Positions 1 through 9,917 of a DNA stretch of 64,000 nt are shown here, piece after piece. The number at the start of each line of letters is the position of its first letter. The stretch's first letter is position 1. Both the position numbers and the translations under genes were made by a program. The stretch comes from an uncultured Ruminiclostridium sp. (lineage in GTDB: Bacteria > Bacillota > Clostridia > Oscillospirales > Ruminococcaceae). The DNA lies in the NCBI GenBank assembly GCA_947623915.1, contig CANQIB010000003.1, positions 147,922 to 211,921 of the forward strand, given 5' to 3'. Below the pieces are notes generated by a model. It was not told the origin of the DNA. It worked only from the letters and a program-made list of their open reading frames with translations, and did no database searches.

Positions 1-418
<418 letters not shown>

Positions 419-458
419 TCATCGTATTTTACGGTTTTCTGCCTTTGCGGCAGCCGGA

Positions 459-3400
459 TCAATCGTTGAAATCATCGTCGTCCATGTCGTCCAGTTCGTC
501 GTCAAGCTCGTCGTCGTTAAAGTCGATATCGTCGTCCATATCTTCATCTTCGTCGGCGTAAAACTCATCGTCCTCGTCAATATCGCGAGTGATGAACGAG
601 CTGTCCAGCGAGCCTTCTTCAACAACATAGTCGCCGAAATTATCATCGATGGGCTGAAGTCCCACGTCATCGTCGTCGTCCTCAAAGGTGTGCTTGAGGT
701 CTATCTCGTTGTGATCCTCGTCAAGAACGCTTATGTCAAGTCCCAGCGCCTGAAGTTCTTTTATAAGCACCTTAAAGCTCTCGGGAACGCCCGCTTCGGG
801 AACGGGTTCGCCCTTGACTATCGCCTCGTAGGTCTTTACACGTCCGTCTATATCGTCGGATTTAACGGTCAGTATCTCTTGCAGAGTGTACGCGGCGCCG
901 TAAGCCTCCAGCGCCCATACTTCCATCTCGCCGAAACGCTGTCCGCCGAACTGCGCCTTACCTCCCAGCGGCTGCTGAGTTACCAGAGCGTACGGGCCGG
1001 TGGAACGCGCGTGTATCTTATCGTCTACCAGATGATGCAGCTTGAGATAATACATATATCCGACCGTTACCGGACTGTCAAACTTTTCGCCGGTACGTCC
1101 GTCGATAAGCTGCGTCTTGTAATCGGGATTCATCGGTATCTTGGAGAAGTCTATGCGAGCGCCGTCCTTGTCGGGATAATCGGCTCTCTGCTCTTCCGCC
1201 ATCTTGAAGCATTCCCTGATGTCCTGCTCGTGCGCGCCGTCGAATACCGGCGTCATTATCTGCCAGCCCAGCGCCTTGCAGGCATATCCGAGGTGTACCT
1301 CCAAGACCTGTCCTATATTCATACGGGAAGGAACGCCCAACGGGTTAAGCACGATGTCGAGCGGTGTGCCGTCCGGCAGGAACGGCATATCCTCCTGCTT
1401 CAGTATGCGGGATACGACGCCCTTGTTTCCGTGGCGGCCCGCCATCTTATCGCCTACCGAGATCTTTCTCTTTTGCGCGATGTAGCAGCGTACCACTTCG
1501 TTTACTCCGGGGCTGAGCTCCTCGCAGTTCTGTCTGGTGAATACCTTTACGTCTACTATTATTCCGCTCTCGCCGTGAGGAACGCGCAGGGAGTTATCCC
1601 TTACCTCTCTTGCCTTTTCGCCGAATATCGCGCGCAGCAGTCTTTCCTCGGCGGTAAGCTCGGTCTCACCCTTGGGCGTTACCTTACCTACCAGAATATC
1701 GCCGGACTGCACCTCCGCGCCTATGCGGATTATTCCGCGCTCATCGAGGTCTTTCAAAGCGTCCTCGCCGAGATTGGGTATATCTCTGGTTATCTCCTCG
1801 GGACCGAGCTTGGTGTCGCGGCACTCCAGCTCATATTCCTCGATGTGGATAGAGGTGAAGGTGTCGTTGTATACCAGCTTTTCGTTTATCAGCACCGCGT
1901 CCTCGTAGTTATAGCCCTCCCAGGTCATGAAGCCTATCAAAGCGTTCTTGCCGAGCGATATCTCGCCTTGGCTGGTAGCGGGTCCGTCCGCCAGAACGTC
2001 GCCCTTCTTTATCTCCATGCCCTTTACCACGGCGGGCTTCTGATTTATGCAGGTGCCTTGGTTGGAGCGTTTGAACTTTATCAAGCGGTAGCTGTGATCC
2101 TGTCCGTTTTTGTCGGTGACTACTATTTCGTCGGCGCTTACCGAGGACACCACTCCGTCCTCCTTGGCAAGGACAACGACTCCCGAATCTATCGCCGCTT
2201 TATATTCCATACCCGTGCCGACTATCGGATTTTCCGTTACCATCAGCGGTACAGCCTGACGCTGCATGTTCGCGCCCATCAGCGCGCGGTTAGCGTCGTC
2301 GTTTTCCAAAAACGGTATCATCGCCGTTGCTACGGATACGACCATCTTAGGCGATACGTCCATATAGTCGACCTTTTCACGCTCGACTTCGAGTATCTCC
2401 TCGCGGCAGCGCGCGTTTACACGCTTTCTGGCAAATCTGCCCTGCTCGTCCAGAGGCTCGTTCGCCTGCGCCACGATGAAGTTATCCTCGACGTCGGCGG
2501 TCATGTAATGCACTTCGTCCAGCACCACGCCGGTCTGCTTATCCACCTTGCGGTAGGGCGCTTCGATAAAGCCGTACTGGTTTATCTTTGCAAACGACGC
2601 AAGATAGGAGATAAGTCCGATGTTAGGACCTTCGGGGGTCTCTATCGGGCACATTCTTCCGTAATGGGAGTAGTGAACGTCACGCACCTCAAATCCCGCG
2701 CGGTCACGCGAAAGACCGCCGGGGCCCAACGCCGAAAGTCTTCTCTTATGAGTAAGCTCCGCGAGCGGGTTGTTCTGATCCATGAACTGTGACAGCGGCG
2801 AAGAACCGAAGAACTCCTTTATCGCCGCAACTACGGGACGTATATTTATCAAGGAATTAGGCGATATGCTGTCGGATTCCTGAGACTGAAGTCCCATGCG
2901 TTCGCGGATAACGCGCTCCATGCGGGCAAAGCCGATGCGGAACTGATTTTGCAGCAGCTCTCCCACCGAGCGTATACGTCTGTTGCCGAGATGGTCGATG
3001 TCGTCCACCGTGCCCACTCCGTCGCACAGATTTATAAAATAGCTTACCGACGCGTAAATGTCGTCAAGCGTGATATGCTTGGGTATAAGACGGTCGAGGT
3101 TGTTCTTTATACCCTCGGCTATCTCCTCGTCGCCGTTCGCGCCGTTCAGTATCTCCTGAAGTACGTCGAAGCTGACCTTCTCGTTGACTCCGAGAGCCGC
3201 CGCGTCGATACTGTCGGGGATATAACCCTTTATATCCACCATGCAGTTGCCGATGACCTTTACTTCCTTATCCTCGGCAAATATAACGCACTCCTTAACA
3301 CCCGCCTGCTCTATCTCGGCGGCCTTTTCCGCGTTTATAAACTCGTCCTTGTCGCAAAGCAGCTCGCCGGTAGCCTGACTGATTATAGGCATAGCGGCCT

Positions 3401-4274
3401 TATGTCCGGCGATACGCGCGGATATGCCGAGCTTTTTGTTGTATTTGTATCTTCCGAATCTTGCAAGGTCGTATCTTCTCGCGTCGAAGAACAGCGCGTT
3501 CAGATGGTTCTGCGATGATTCCACCGTCGGAGGCTCGCCGGGACGCAGCTTTCTGTAAACCTCCAACAGCGCTTCCTCGGTGTTTTTCGTGGAATCCTTG
3601 TCGGTGACGGTCTGAACGATAAGCGGCTCTTCGCCGAACTTATCCGTAAGGTCGCTGTCGGAGCTGTAATCGCCCAGCGCGCGCAGCAGCGTGGTCGCGG
3701 GTATCTTTCTGTTTTTATCTATACGAACATAGAAAATATCGTTTGAATCCATTTCGTATTCCAGCCAAGCGCCGCGGTTCGGTATTACCGTAGAGCGGAA
3801 CAGCTTCTTGCCGGATTTATCGTAATCGAAACCGAAATACACGCCGGGAGAACGGACCAGCTGCGAAACTATAACGCGCTCCGCGCCGTTGATGACAAAG
3901 GTGCCGGAATCGGTCATGAGCGGGAAATCGCCCATGAATATCTCGTTTTCCATTACCTCGCCCGTTTCGGTGTTCCTGAGCTGTGCTTTCACTCTCAGCG
4001 GAGCGGCATAGGTAACGTCGCGTTCCTTACACTCTTCTATAGTATATTTAGGCTCTTCGTCCAGCCTGTAATCCACAAAGCTAAGCACCAGCTTACCGTT
4101 TGAGTCGGTAATGGAGGAAATATCGTTAAATACTTCTTTAATGCCTTCCTTTAAAAACCAGTTATAGGAATCCTTTTGGATCTCTATAAGGTTAGGCATG
4201 GGCTGAACTTCGTTGATCTTGGAAAAACTGAGGCGTTCGTTTCTTCCCAGCTTGACCTGCTTGACATTCACCAT
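459..4274 (-). CDS. rpoB: RNA polymerase beta subunit
   Basis: Catalytic beta subunit of RNA polymerase, 1271 residues from the chosen start. The rifampicin pocket is intact ([19 protein letters not shown] followed by SALGPGG), with no classic resistance substitution seen. [15 protein letters not shown] and the C-terminal [23 protein letters not shown] block are present. I chose ATG 4274 because AAGGAG at 4286-4291 lies 11 nt upstream; a GTG at 4286 overlaps that site. The last 75 or so residues are an unusually long acidic tail dominated by Asp and Glu. Upstream there is no rplJ/rplL; the gene has its own consensus promoter and is followed by rpoC. Confidence 0.98.
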   Translation of the reverse strand: MVNVKQVKLGRNERLSFSKINEVQPMPNLIEIQKDSYNWFLKEGIKEVFNDISSITDSNGKLVLSFVDYRLDEEPKYTIEECKERDVTYAAPLRVKAQLRNTETGEVMENEIFMGDFPLMTDSGTFVINGAERVIVSQLVRSPGVYFGFDYDKSGKKLFRSTVIPNRGAWLEYEMDSNDIFYVRIDKNRKIPATTLLRALGDYSSDSDLTDKFGEEPLIVQTVTDKDSTKNTEEALLEVYRKLRPGEPPTVESSQNHLNALFFDARRYDLARFGRYKYNKKLGISARIAGHKAAMPIISQATGELLCDKDEFINAEKAAEIEQAGVKECVIFAEDKEVKVIGNCMVDIKGYIPDSIDAAALGVNEKVSFDVLQEILNGANGDEEIAEGIKNNLDRLIPKHITLDDIYASVSYFINLCDGVGTVDDIDHLGNRRIRSVGELLQNQFRIGFARMERVIRERMGLQSQESDSISPNSLINIRPVVAAIKEFFGSSPLSQFMDQNNPLAELTHKRRLSALGPGGLSRDRAGFEVRDVHYSHYGRMCPIETPEGPNIGLISYLASFAKINQYGFIEAPYRKVDKQTGVVLDEVHYMTADVEDNFIVAQANEPLDEQGRFARKRVNARCREEILEVEREKVDYMDVSPKMVVSVATAMIPFLENDDANRALMGANMQRQAVPLMVTENPIVGTGMEYKAAIDSGVVVLAKEDGVVSSVSADEIVVTDKNGQDHSYRLIKFKRSNQGTCINQKPAVVKGMEIKKGDVLADGPATSQGEISLGKNALIGFMTWEGYNYEDAVLINEKLVYNDTFTSIHIEEYELECRDTKLGPEEITRDIPNLGEDALKDLDERGIIRIGAEVQSGDILVGKVTPKGETELTAEERLLRAIFGEKAREVRDNSLRVPHGESGIIVDVKVFTRQNCEELSPGVNEVVRCYIAQKRKISVGDKMAGRHGNKGVVSRILKQEDMPFLPDGTPLDIVLNPLGVPSRMNIGQVLEVHLGYACKALGWQIMTPVFDGAHEQDIRECFKMAEEQRADYPDKDGARIDFSKIPMNPDYKTQLIDGRTGEKFDSPVTVGYMYYLKLHHLVDDKIHARSTGPYALVTQQPLGGKAQFGGQRFGEMEVWALEAYGAAYTLQEILTVKSDDIDGRVKTYEAIVKGEPVPEAGVPESFKVLIKELQALGLDISVLDEDHNEIDLKHTFEDDDDDVGLQPIDDNFGDYVVEEGSLDSSFITRDIDEDDEFYADEDEDMDDDIDFNDDELDDELDDMDDDDFND

Positions 4275-4415
4275 GTACTTTACCACTCCTTAATAATTTG
4301 GACAGCAGCGTGCCAAAATCCGTGCAGAACCGCTTGTAAAAAGGGATAACAGCGTTTGCGGCTTGTCTTTGAACACAATTCGGACGCATATCAATCCATT
4401 ATGATACAGTATATC

Positions 4416-4444
4416 ATTTTATCATAGTCGTCAACGTTTGTCAA
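4416..4444 (-). promoter_or_regulatory. Sigma-A promoter of rpoBC
   Basis: TTGACA (4439-4444), 17-nt spacer, TAAAAT (4416-4421), read on the minus strand. It gives a 5' leader of about 135 nt before rpoB and shows that rpoBC is transcribed separately from any ribosomal protein operon here. No strong attenuator hairpin was seen in the leader. Confidence 0.8.
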
Positions 4445-4521
4445 TACCCATTTTGCAAAATTTCTCAATTTTTTCACACAAAATTTCTAAAACAACAGCC
4501 GCAAAAAATAAGGTCGTCCGT

Positions 4522-4554
4522 AAAAACGTTCGGCAGGCATTAGCCTGCCGAACG
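4522..4554 (-). terminator. Intrinsic terminator of the DUF6270-like gene
   Basis: A perfect 12-bp stem (CGTTCGGCAGGC with its complement, ATTA loop, 4527-4554) followed on the minus strand by five T residues (4522-4526). It lies just past the stop codon at 4564 and insulates the rpoB promoter from the upstream gene. Confidence 0.88.
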
Positions 4555-4563
4555 AAAAATTTT

Positions 4564-6801
4564 TTACAGCTTGTCGAATATCCGCTGCGACGGTCGAACG
4601 CGCACGATGTAATCTATATACGCCGCCGCGCCGCGATAGTATATCTCCTCGTAATGAGCCGCGTGCGCTCCTCCCAGCGGGAAAGAATCGTCGGATATGC
4701 AATGCTTGGTTATATCTATCACATAGCAGCCGGTCAGCTCGGCAAATCGTTCCTCGCACAGCGTTATCACCTGCTGAGAGGCTTTCACCGTCCTGTTGTC
4801 CAACGGGCAGATATTTCCGTCAAGGTCGCGGTAGCGCGTATTAAGCCGCACTTTATTTAGGATTATGCGGTCGCCGTAACGCTCCGTCAGCAGCCTTGCC
4901 AGACGTTCCGCCGCCGCGTATATTGCGCCTTTGTCCCGCTGTGCGTCGAGGTAAAACAGCTCCGTTTCCTCCGCTATTTCCGCGAAAAATCCGCTCCTTT
5001 TTATGAAATTATCCACCGCAAAGCAGCTTCCGTTATATCTTGCCATCTGAGAGGACAGGTCGTAAAAATCCACTATTATCCATTTGCCGATGCCGCGTTC
5101 TATCATTTCGGCAGCCCGACGGTTGAACACCTCGTCGGTGACGGAACGCCGCCAGATACTGCCGAATCGGTCTATCCCGTCGAAAAATCCCTCGCGCACC
5201 CTCACCGGCGGGTCGAACGCCCACATTACGGAATTTTTAAATATATACTTATCCACGCAGGCTACGGCGCTGCGGTTCATCGGCTCGCGCGATACGCAGC
5301 TTCCCCAAATATCCACCGGTATCTGCGCGCATATCCTGAGATACTCGTCCACCCGCTCGTTTATCGTGCGCACGGAAATGCCGTCCCAAAGGTCGTAAGC
5401 CGCTTTCAGCATAAACATCATGTTGCGCTCGGTTATCACGATAACGCGGCCCAGCCCCTTTTCCAGCTCCGTGCCTATCATCGAGGAGAGCGGACGCCGC
5501 AGTCTTTCGTATTTTCCGGCAACGTCCAGCACCTCGGCGAAGCTGACCGCGTTCAGCTTTCCGCGTTCCATGGCGGACAGCACCTTGAACACCCGCTTTA
5601 CCGAACGGTCGCCGCCGAAATCATAGTAACGGTAAACGTCGTATACCGTCTTAAAGCCGTGCTGCATTATGTCTTTGAGCAGCTCGCGGTTCTCGCAGAC
5701 AAAATCGCGGGAGGTGCGGAGCATTATCTGTCCCGCGGCGGTGGAGCGGTCAAACAGCGTCGCGTAAAATCCGCGCGCGGTAACGCTGTCGTAATAGTAG
5801 GCGATACGGTCCAGCTTTATGTTTATATCCTCGCCGTCGTTATAATAGCCCTCTATCCCGTCGCGGGCAACGTCCTCCACTATCTTGGCAAGTCTGGCAA
5901 GGTAAAACCTGTCCATTACAGTTTCCTTTTCGCCGGACTTTTCGTAATCTCCGAAATATTCATGCGAAATATCCGCGGTTATGGGGTGTACGGCTTCGAT
6001 AAACATATCCTCAAGCATCCGTATGTAGGCGTTTATCTCGCCGTGTCCGCCCCCTATCCTGACGTGCCTGTCCACGGCGTAATATTTAGGCAGCGCAAAG
6101 CGCACCAGTATTATCCTGCTGTTTTGAAATCTTTTGAGCAGCCGTGCCGCGAAAATATCCATAAGCGGCTTTACCACCGACTCCGGCAAAAAGCGCGGCA
6201 GCTTTTCGTACAGCTCGCCGTGCGATTTGAAATATTCGCTGTTCAGCAGCTCGTCGTTCTCGGTGACAAAGGTATCTCCCCACTTGGCGATGGGGTTTAT
6301 CGCGGCGCCGTAAAAATCAAGTATGAAATATTCCGCGTCGGAGCGGTCGATATATTCGCCCGCCGTTTTGGTAAGATCAAGGTCGGTGCTGTCGTCGCAC
6401 GCCTCGGCTTTGTTGGGAAAGAACACGCTCAGCGGCGACAGCTTTCTCAGCCGATCGTCGACCGACAGCTTGGCGGAATCGGCGAAAGCCAGCTCCAGAT
6501 TTACCGAGCCCATGGTAAGCAGCTTTACCCGCTTTATCATAAAGGAGTTGTCCGCCTCGCCTACCGTTACCGGCTCTCCGAGGGAGTTCACCCCGCACAC
6601 CTTGAAACGGCACAGCGCGGTATCGTCCACTCCCGAAATGACCACGGAAAGATTAGAGGTGGTATTGATTTTTTTGAAAGCGTTGTTTTCTCTGCGGAAA
6701 AACACATGATAGCTCTTGCAGCCCTCAAGCGCCCTCCAAGTCAGCCTTACCGAACCGGCGGCGCCGGCAGGCTCGACCGATATGGGTGCGGTATATGACA
6801 T
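4564..6801 (-). CDS. Uncharacterised protein with FN3-like domain and two DUF6270-like modules
   Basis: A 745-residue protein of unknown function with no signal peptide. Residues 1-90 read as a fibronectin type III-like beta sandwich. Two related modules follow: one starting near VKLLTMGSVNLELAF, the other near PVDIWGSCVSREPMNRSA. The second GSC(V)SR motif and the later DIT..H segment resemble DUF6270, a family often found near surface-polysaccharide genes; the first module has GSV in place of GSC and looks like a diverged duplicate. ATG 6801 is chosen because AAGGAG (6809-6814) sits 7 nt upstream; a longer in-frame ORF overlaps the divergent zur promoter and is unlikely. The gene is single, between its own terminator and the divergent zinc operon. 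Confidence 0.6.
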   Translation of the reverse strand: MSYTAPISVEPAGAAGSVRLTWRALEGCKSYHVFFRRENNAFKKINTTSNLSVVISGVDDTALCRFKVCGVNSLGEPVTVGEADNSFMIKRVKLLTMGSVNLELAFADSAKLSVDDRLRKLSPLSVFFPNKAEACDDSTDLDLTKTAGEYIDRSDAEYFILDFYGAAINPIAKWGDTFVTENDELLNSEYFKSHGELYEKLPRFLPESVVKPLMDIFAARLLKRFQNSRIILVRFALPKYYAVDRHVRIGGGHGEINAYIRMLEDMFIEAVHPITADISHEYFGDYEKSGEKETVMDRFYLARLAKIVEDVARDGIEGYYNDGEDINIKLDRIAYYYDSVTARGFYATLFDRSTAAGQIMLRTSRDFVCENRELLKDIMQHGFKTVYDVYRYYDFGGDRSVKRVFKVLSAMERGKLNAVSFAEVLDVAGKYERLRRPLSSMIGTELEKGLGRVIVITERNMMFMLKAAYDLWDGISVRTINERVDEYLRICAQIPVDIWGSCVSREPMNRSAVACVDKYIFKNSVMWAFDPPVRVREGFFDGIDRFGSIWRRSVTDEVFNRRAAEMIERGIGKWIIVDFYDLSSQMARYNGSCFAVDNFIKRSGFFAEIAEETELFYLDAQRDKGAIYAAAERLARLLTERYGDRIILNKVRLNTRYRDLDGNICPLDNRTVKASQQVITLCEERFAELTGCYVIDITKHCISDDSFPLGGAHAAHYEEIYYRGAAAYIDYIVRVRPSQRIFDKL

Positions 6802-6894
6802 TTTCATTCTCCTTCCCGCCAAACGACTATATATAATTATTTTACCACCATTTATTATAAAAAACAAGAGCAAATCAAAAATAATATCCTGCCC

Positions 6895-6923
6895 TTGACA
6901 AATCGTCCGAGATGGTGTAAAAT
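6895..6923 (+). promoter_or_regulatory. Sigma-A promoter of the zinc operon
   Basis: TTGACA (6895-6900), 17-nt spacer, TAAAAT (6918-6923). It directly precedes the Fur/Zur-type inverted repeat, so a bound repressor would cover the transcription start. Confidence 0.82.
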
Positions 6924-6951
6924 TGAAAACGAAAACGGTTTTCATTTTCAA
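6923..6951. promoter_or_regulatory. Zur/Fur-type operator
   Basis: An inverted repeat of two 14-base arms around a single central G (TTGAAAACGAAAAC, then GTTTTCATTTTCAA), with one mismatch. It begins at the last base of the -10 box and covers the start of transcription. The layout and the adjacent Fur-family gene suggest autoregulation of the whole zinc operon. Confidence 0.72.
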
Positions 6952-6975
6952 ATTTGGCCTATCGGAGAAAGCAAA

Positions 6976-7371
6976 ATGAGTTATAAAACCAAACAAAGCG
7001 CTCTTATACTTGAATATATACGGCAAAATTCCGACCGACACCTTACCGCCGAGGAGATCTCCGACGGATTGAAAAACGAGGTCGGCAAGACCACCGTGTA
7101 CCGAAATCTCGACCGGCTGTGCAGTCAGGGCGTGGTGAGGAAATACCTGCTAACCGACGGTAAAAGCTCCTGCTATCAGTATATAGACTGCGACGGCTCG
7201 GACAGCCATTTCCACCTCAAATGTCTGAAATGCGGGCGGCTGTTCCATCTGGAATGTGAACACCTCTCCGATATAGACGAGCATATCAAGGCGTTCCATG
7301 ATTTCAGGGTGGATACCTCGCGCACGGTCTTTTACGGGATATGCGGACAATGCGAAAAGGAGCGGGACTGA
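6976..7371 (+). CDS. zur: Fur-family transcriptional repressor, probably Zur
   Basis: A 131-residue Fur-family metalloregulator. The N-terminal winged helix shows LTAEEISDGLKNEVGKTTVYRNLDRLCSQG. The C-terminal half has the HFHLKCLKCGRLFHLEC metal-binding region and a second CxxC (CGQC), the structural zinc site of the family. I start at ATG 6976, after GGAG; the upstream in-frame extension contains the promoter and operator. It is the first gene of an operon with znuACB and overlaps znuA by one base, so zinc is the most likely signal, although iron or manganese cannot be excluded from sequence. Confidence 0.85.
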   Translation: MSYKTKQSALILEYIRQNSDRHLTAEEISDGLKNEVGKTTVYRNLDRLCSQGVVRKYLLTDGKSSCYQYIDCDGSDSHFHLKCLKCGRLFHLECEHLSDIDEHIKAFHDFRVDTSRTVFYGICGQCEKERD

Positions 7372-8318
7372 TGAAAGCGGTAACGGCTTTATGCCTGCTC
7401 GTCGCTTTGCTGCTGGTCGGCTGCTCGGCAAGGCAGAATTCTCCTCCCACGCAAAACGGCGGGCTGCGGATAGTGACTTCGGTATTTCCCGCATATGACT
7501 TGGCAAAACAGGTCTGCGGGGACGGGGCGGATATAAGTATGCTGGTATCTCCGGGGGAGGACAGCCACAGCTTTGAGCCGTCCCCCCGCGATATGGCGAA
7601 GATAGAAAACTGCGATATTTTTATCTATATAGGCGGCAGCGACGAATACTGGGCGGAAAAAGCGGTAAGCTCCGCGAACGCGGTCAAAGCGGTAAGGCTG
7701 TCGGACAGCGCGCGGCTGCTATTTGAGGATGAGGAGGACGGGCATGAGCATGAACACTCAGGCGGCGAGCTTTTCGACCCGCATATCTGGACTTCTCCGA
7801 AAAATATGCTGCTGATGTTGGACGCGGTGTGCGAAGCCTGCTGTCAAGCCGACCAAGCGCACGCGGACAGCTATACCGCGGCGGCGGAAAAATACGCCGA
7901 GGAACTAAAACAGCTGGACACGGATATACGCGGCGCGGCAAGCTCCGCAAGATACGATACGCTGATATTCGCGGATAAGTTTGCTTTCAGATATTTTACC
8001 GACGAATACGGGTTTAAATATGCGGCGGCGTTTCCCTCCTGCGACGAACATTCCGAGCCGGGAGCCAAGACCGTAGCGTCGCTGATAGACACGGTAAAGG
8101 AGAACTCGCTGCCCGCCGTGTACTATTTCAAATTCAACAGTCCCAAGGTCGCCGATACCGTTGCGAGCGAAACCGGCGCAAAGGCGCTGATGCTGTATTC
8201 CTGCCATACGGTATCGCAGGAGGAACTGGACAACAACGAAAGCTACGTTTCACTTATGCGAAAAAATCTTGAAAGTATCAAAAAAGGGCTCGGCGTGACC
8301 GCCGAGTCGGGGGAGTAA
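7371..8318 (+). CDS. znuA: Zinc ABC transporter substrate-binding lipoprotein
   Basis: A 315-residue periplasmic-binding-type lipoprotein that captures Zn(II) outside the membrane. It has a lipoprotein signal peptide with lipobox LVGC near residue 20. The cluster A-1 family features are visible: metal-ligand His in SPGEDSHSFEPSPRDM, the His-rich loop (HEHEHSGG) typical of zinc rather than manganese binders, DPHIWTSPKN, and a C-terminal domain with CDEHSEPGAKT. The start overlaps the zur stop (TGATG), with AGGAG 8 nt upstream. It forms a complete importer with znuC and znuB. Confidence 0.93.
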   Translation: MKAVTALCLLVALLLVGCSARQNSPPTQNGGLRIVTSVFPAYDLAKQVCGDGADISMLVSPGEDSHSFEPSPRDMAKIENCDIFIYIGGSDEYWAEKAVSSANAVKAVRLSDSARLLFEDEEDGHEHEHSGGELFDPHIWTSPKNMLLMLDAVCEACCQADQAHADSYTAAAEKYAEELKQLDTDIRGAASSARYDTLIFADKFAFRYFTDEYGFKYAAAFPSCDEHSEPGAKTVASLIDTVKENSLPAVYYFKFNSPKVADTVASETGAKALMLYSCHTVSQEELDNNESYVSLMRKNLESIKKGLGVTAESGE

Positions 8319-8322
8319 CACG

Positions 8323-9078
8323 ATGGAAATGCTGATAGATTGTCAAAATATGTCGGTGGGATATGAGGGACAGACGGTGATAAACGACCTGTCCTTCACC
8401 GTAAACACAGGTGATTTCCTCAGCATAGTGGGGGAAAACGGCAGCGGAAAAACTACGCTCATGAAAACACTGCTCGGACTTAAAACGCCGCAGTCGGGCA
8501 AGATAGTGTACGGCGACGGGCTGAAAGCCGCCGAGATAGGCTATCTGCCGCAGCAGACCGCTTTACAAAAGGATTTCCCCGCTACGGTGAAAGAAGTGGT
8601 CATGTCCGGCAGGCTGTCTAAGCGCGGACTGCGCCCGTTTTACGGCAAAGCCGACAAGGCGCGCGCCGAGGAGGATATGAAGCTGATGGATATTCTTCCG
8701 CTCGCGGCGCGCAGTTACAGGGAGCTGTCGGGAGGACAGCAGCAGCGGGTGCTGCTCGCCCGCGCGCTGTGCGCCACCGAAAAGCTGCTGCTGCTGGACG
8801 AGCCGGTGTCGGGTCTTGACCCCTCGGCAATGCAGGATATGTACGAAACGATATACCGACTCAACCGCGAGCGCGGAGTTACCGTTATAATGATAACCCA
8901 CGACTTAAACGGCGCGCTCAGATATTCAAAACAGATACTCCATATGGAGGGCGGTATGTACTTTTTCGGCAGCGTGGAGGATTACCGCAGCTCGGATATT
9001 TTCCACACCATGAGCACCTGCGACTGTCGGTGCTGCTGTGACCATCATCTCAACAAGGGAGGGCGCGCCGATGCTTGA
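8323..9078 (+). CDS. znuC: Zinc ABC transporter ATP-binding protein
   Basis: A 251-residue ABC ATPase that powers zinc uptake. Walker A is GENGSGKTT, the Q-loop is YLPQQ, the signature is LSGGQQQRVLLARAL, Walker B is LLLLDEP, and the H-loop is ITHD. The start at 8323 has GGGGGAG 7 nt upstream. The last 20 residues hold a compact Cys/His cluster (CDCRCCCDHH) that is not part of the ABC core and could bind metal. The end overlaps znuB by 8 nt, so the two are translationally coupled. Confidence 0.94.
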   Translation: MEMLIDCQNMSVGYEGQTVINDLSFTVNTGDFLSIVGENGSGKTTLMKTLLGLKTPQSGKIVYGDGLKAAEIGYLPQQTALQKDFPATVKEVVMSGRLSKRGLRPFYGKADKARAEEDMKLMDILPLAARSYRELSGGQQQRVLLARALCATEKLLLLDEPVSGLDPSAMQDMYETIYRLNRERGVTVIMITHDLNGALRYSKQILHMEGGMYFFGSVEDYRSSDIFHTMSTCDCRCCCDHHLNKGGRADA

Positions 9079-9892
9079 ACTTCTTTCCTATGACTTTTTT
9101 CTGCGCGCTTTAGCGGTGGGAGCGTTAGTATCTCTTTGCGCGTCGCTGCTGGGGGTATCTCTGGTGCTGAAACGCTTTTCGATGATAGGCGACGGACTGT
9201 CACACGTCGGATTCGGCGCGCTGGCGATAGCCGCCGCGATGAACCTTGCCCCGCTGCACGTCGCGATACCCGTGGTGGCAGCCGCCGCGTTTTTGCTGAT
9301 AAGGATAAGCTCGCGGGGGAAGATGAGCGGCGACGCCGCGATAGCCATATGCTCCTCAGGTGCGCTTGCCGTGGGCGCGGTGATACTTTCCCAAACAGGC
9401 GGCAGCGCCGATATAAGCAGCTATATGTTCGGCAGTATCATGGCGATAACCGAGGAGGATCTTTTGCTGAGCGTGATATGCTCCCTTATAGTGATAGCTT
9501 TGTTCATACTGTTTTACAGCAAGATATTCGCGATAACCTTTGACGGCGCGTTTTCAAAGGCTACGGGAGTAAAGACCGAGCTGTACGATACCGTTATCGC
9601 GCTGCTTACCGCGCTGACGGTAGTTATAGGCATGAGGATAATGGGAGCGCTGCTTATTTCAAGTCTGATAATCTTCCCCGCACTGTCCTCCATGAGGATA
9701 TTCAAGAGCTTTAAAGGCGTAACGGTATGCAGCGCGGTGCTGTGCGAAGTGTGCTTTTTGCTGGGCATGGAGATAACCTGCGAAGCCGACTGGCCCGCCG
9801 GCGCGTCGGTGGTAATAGCCGACCTTGCGGCGTTCCTGCTGTTTGCGGTCGCGGGCGCGGTAATAAAAAAAGTAAGGAAACGTTCCGTCTGA
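9071..9892 (+). CDS. znuB: Zinc ABC transporter permease
   Basis: A 273-residue integral membrane permease of the ABC-3 family, forming the transmembrane channel with ZnuA and ZnuC. Several hydrophobic helices are evident; the early segment SLVLKRFSMIGDGLSHVGFG and later GALLISSLIIFPA match the family. ATG 9071 is chosen because AAGGGAGGG lies 7 nt upstream, inside znuC; the longer frame from 9038 has no such site. Confidence 0.93.
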   Translation: MLELLSYDFFLRALAVGALVSLCASLLGVSLVLKRFSMIGDGLSHVGFGALAIAAAMNLAPLHVAIPVVAAAAFLLIRISSRGKMSGDAAIAICSSGALAVGAVILSQTGGSADISSYMFGSIMAITEEDLLLSVICSLIVIALFILFYSKIFAITFDGAFSKATGVKTELYDTVIALLTALTVVIGMRIMGALLISSLIIFPALSSMRIFKSFKGVTVCSAVLCEVCFLLGMEITCEADWPAGASVVIADLAAFLLFAVAGAVIKKVRKRSV

Positions 9893-9917
9893 ACCACGGA
9901 TAATATAAGGAGGAAAT

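Noticed and set aside
2760..2860. Rifampicin-resistance substitution in RpoB
   Set aside because: The resistance-determining region keeps the sensitive residues at the classic positions as far as can be read.
5659..6798. A 379-codon plus-strand frame opposite the DUF6270-like gene
   Set aside because: No ribosome site, no recognisable domain, and entirely antisense to a gene with a good start and terminator.
6802..7041. An 80-codon N-terminal extension of the DUF6270-like gene
   Set aside because: It would overlap the divergent zur promoter, operator and gene start, whereas ATG 6801 has a properly spaced AAGGAG.
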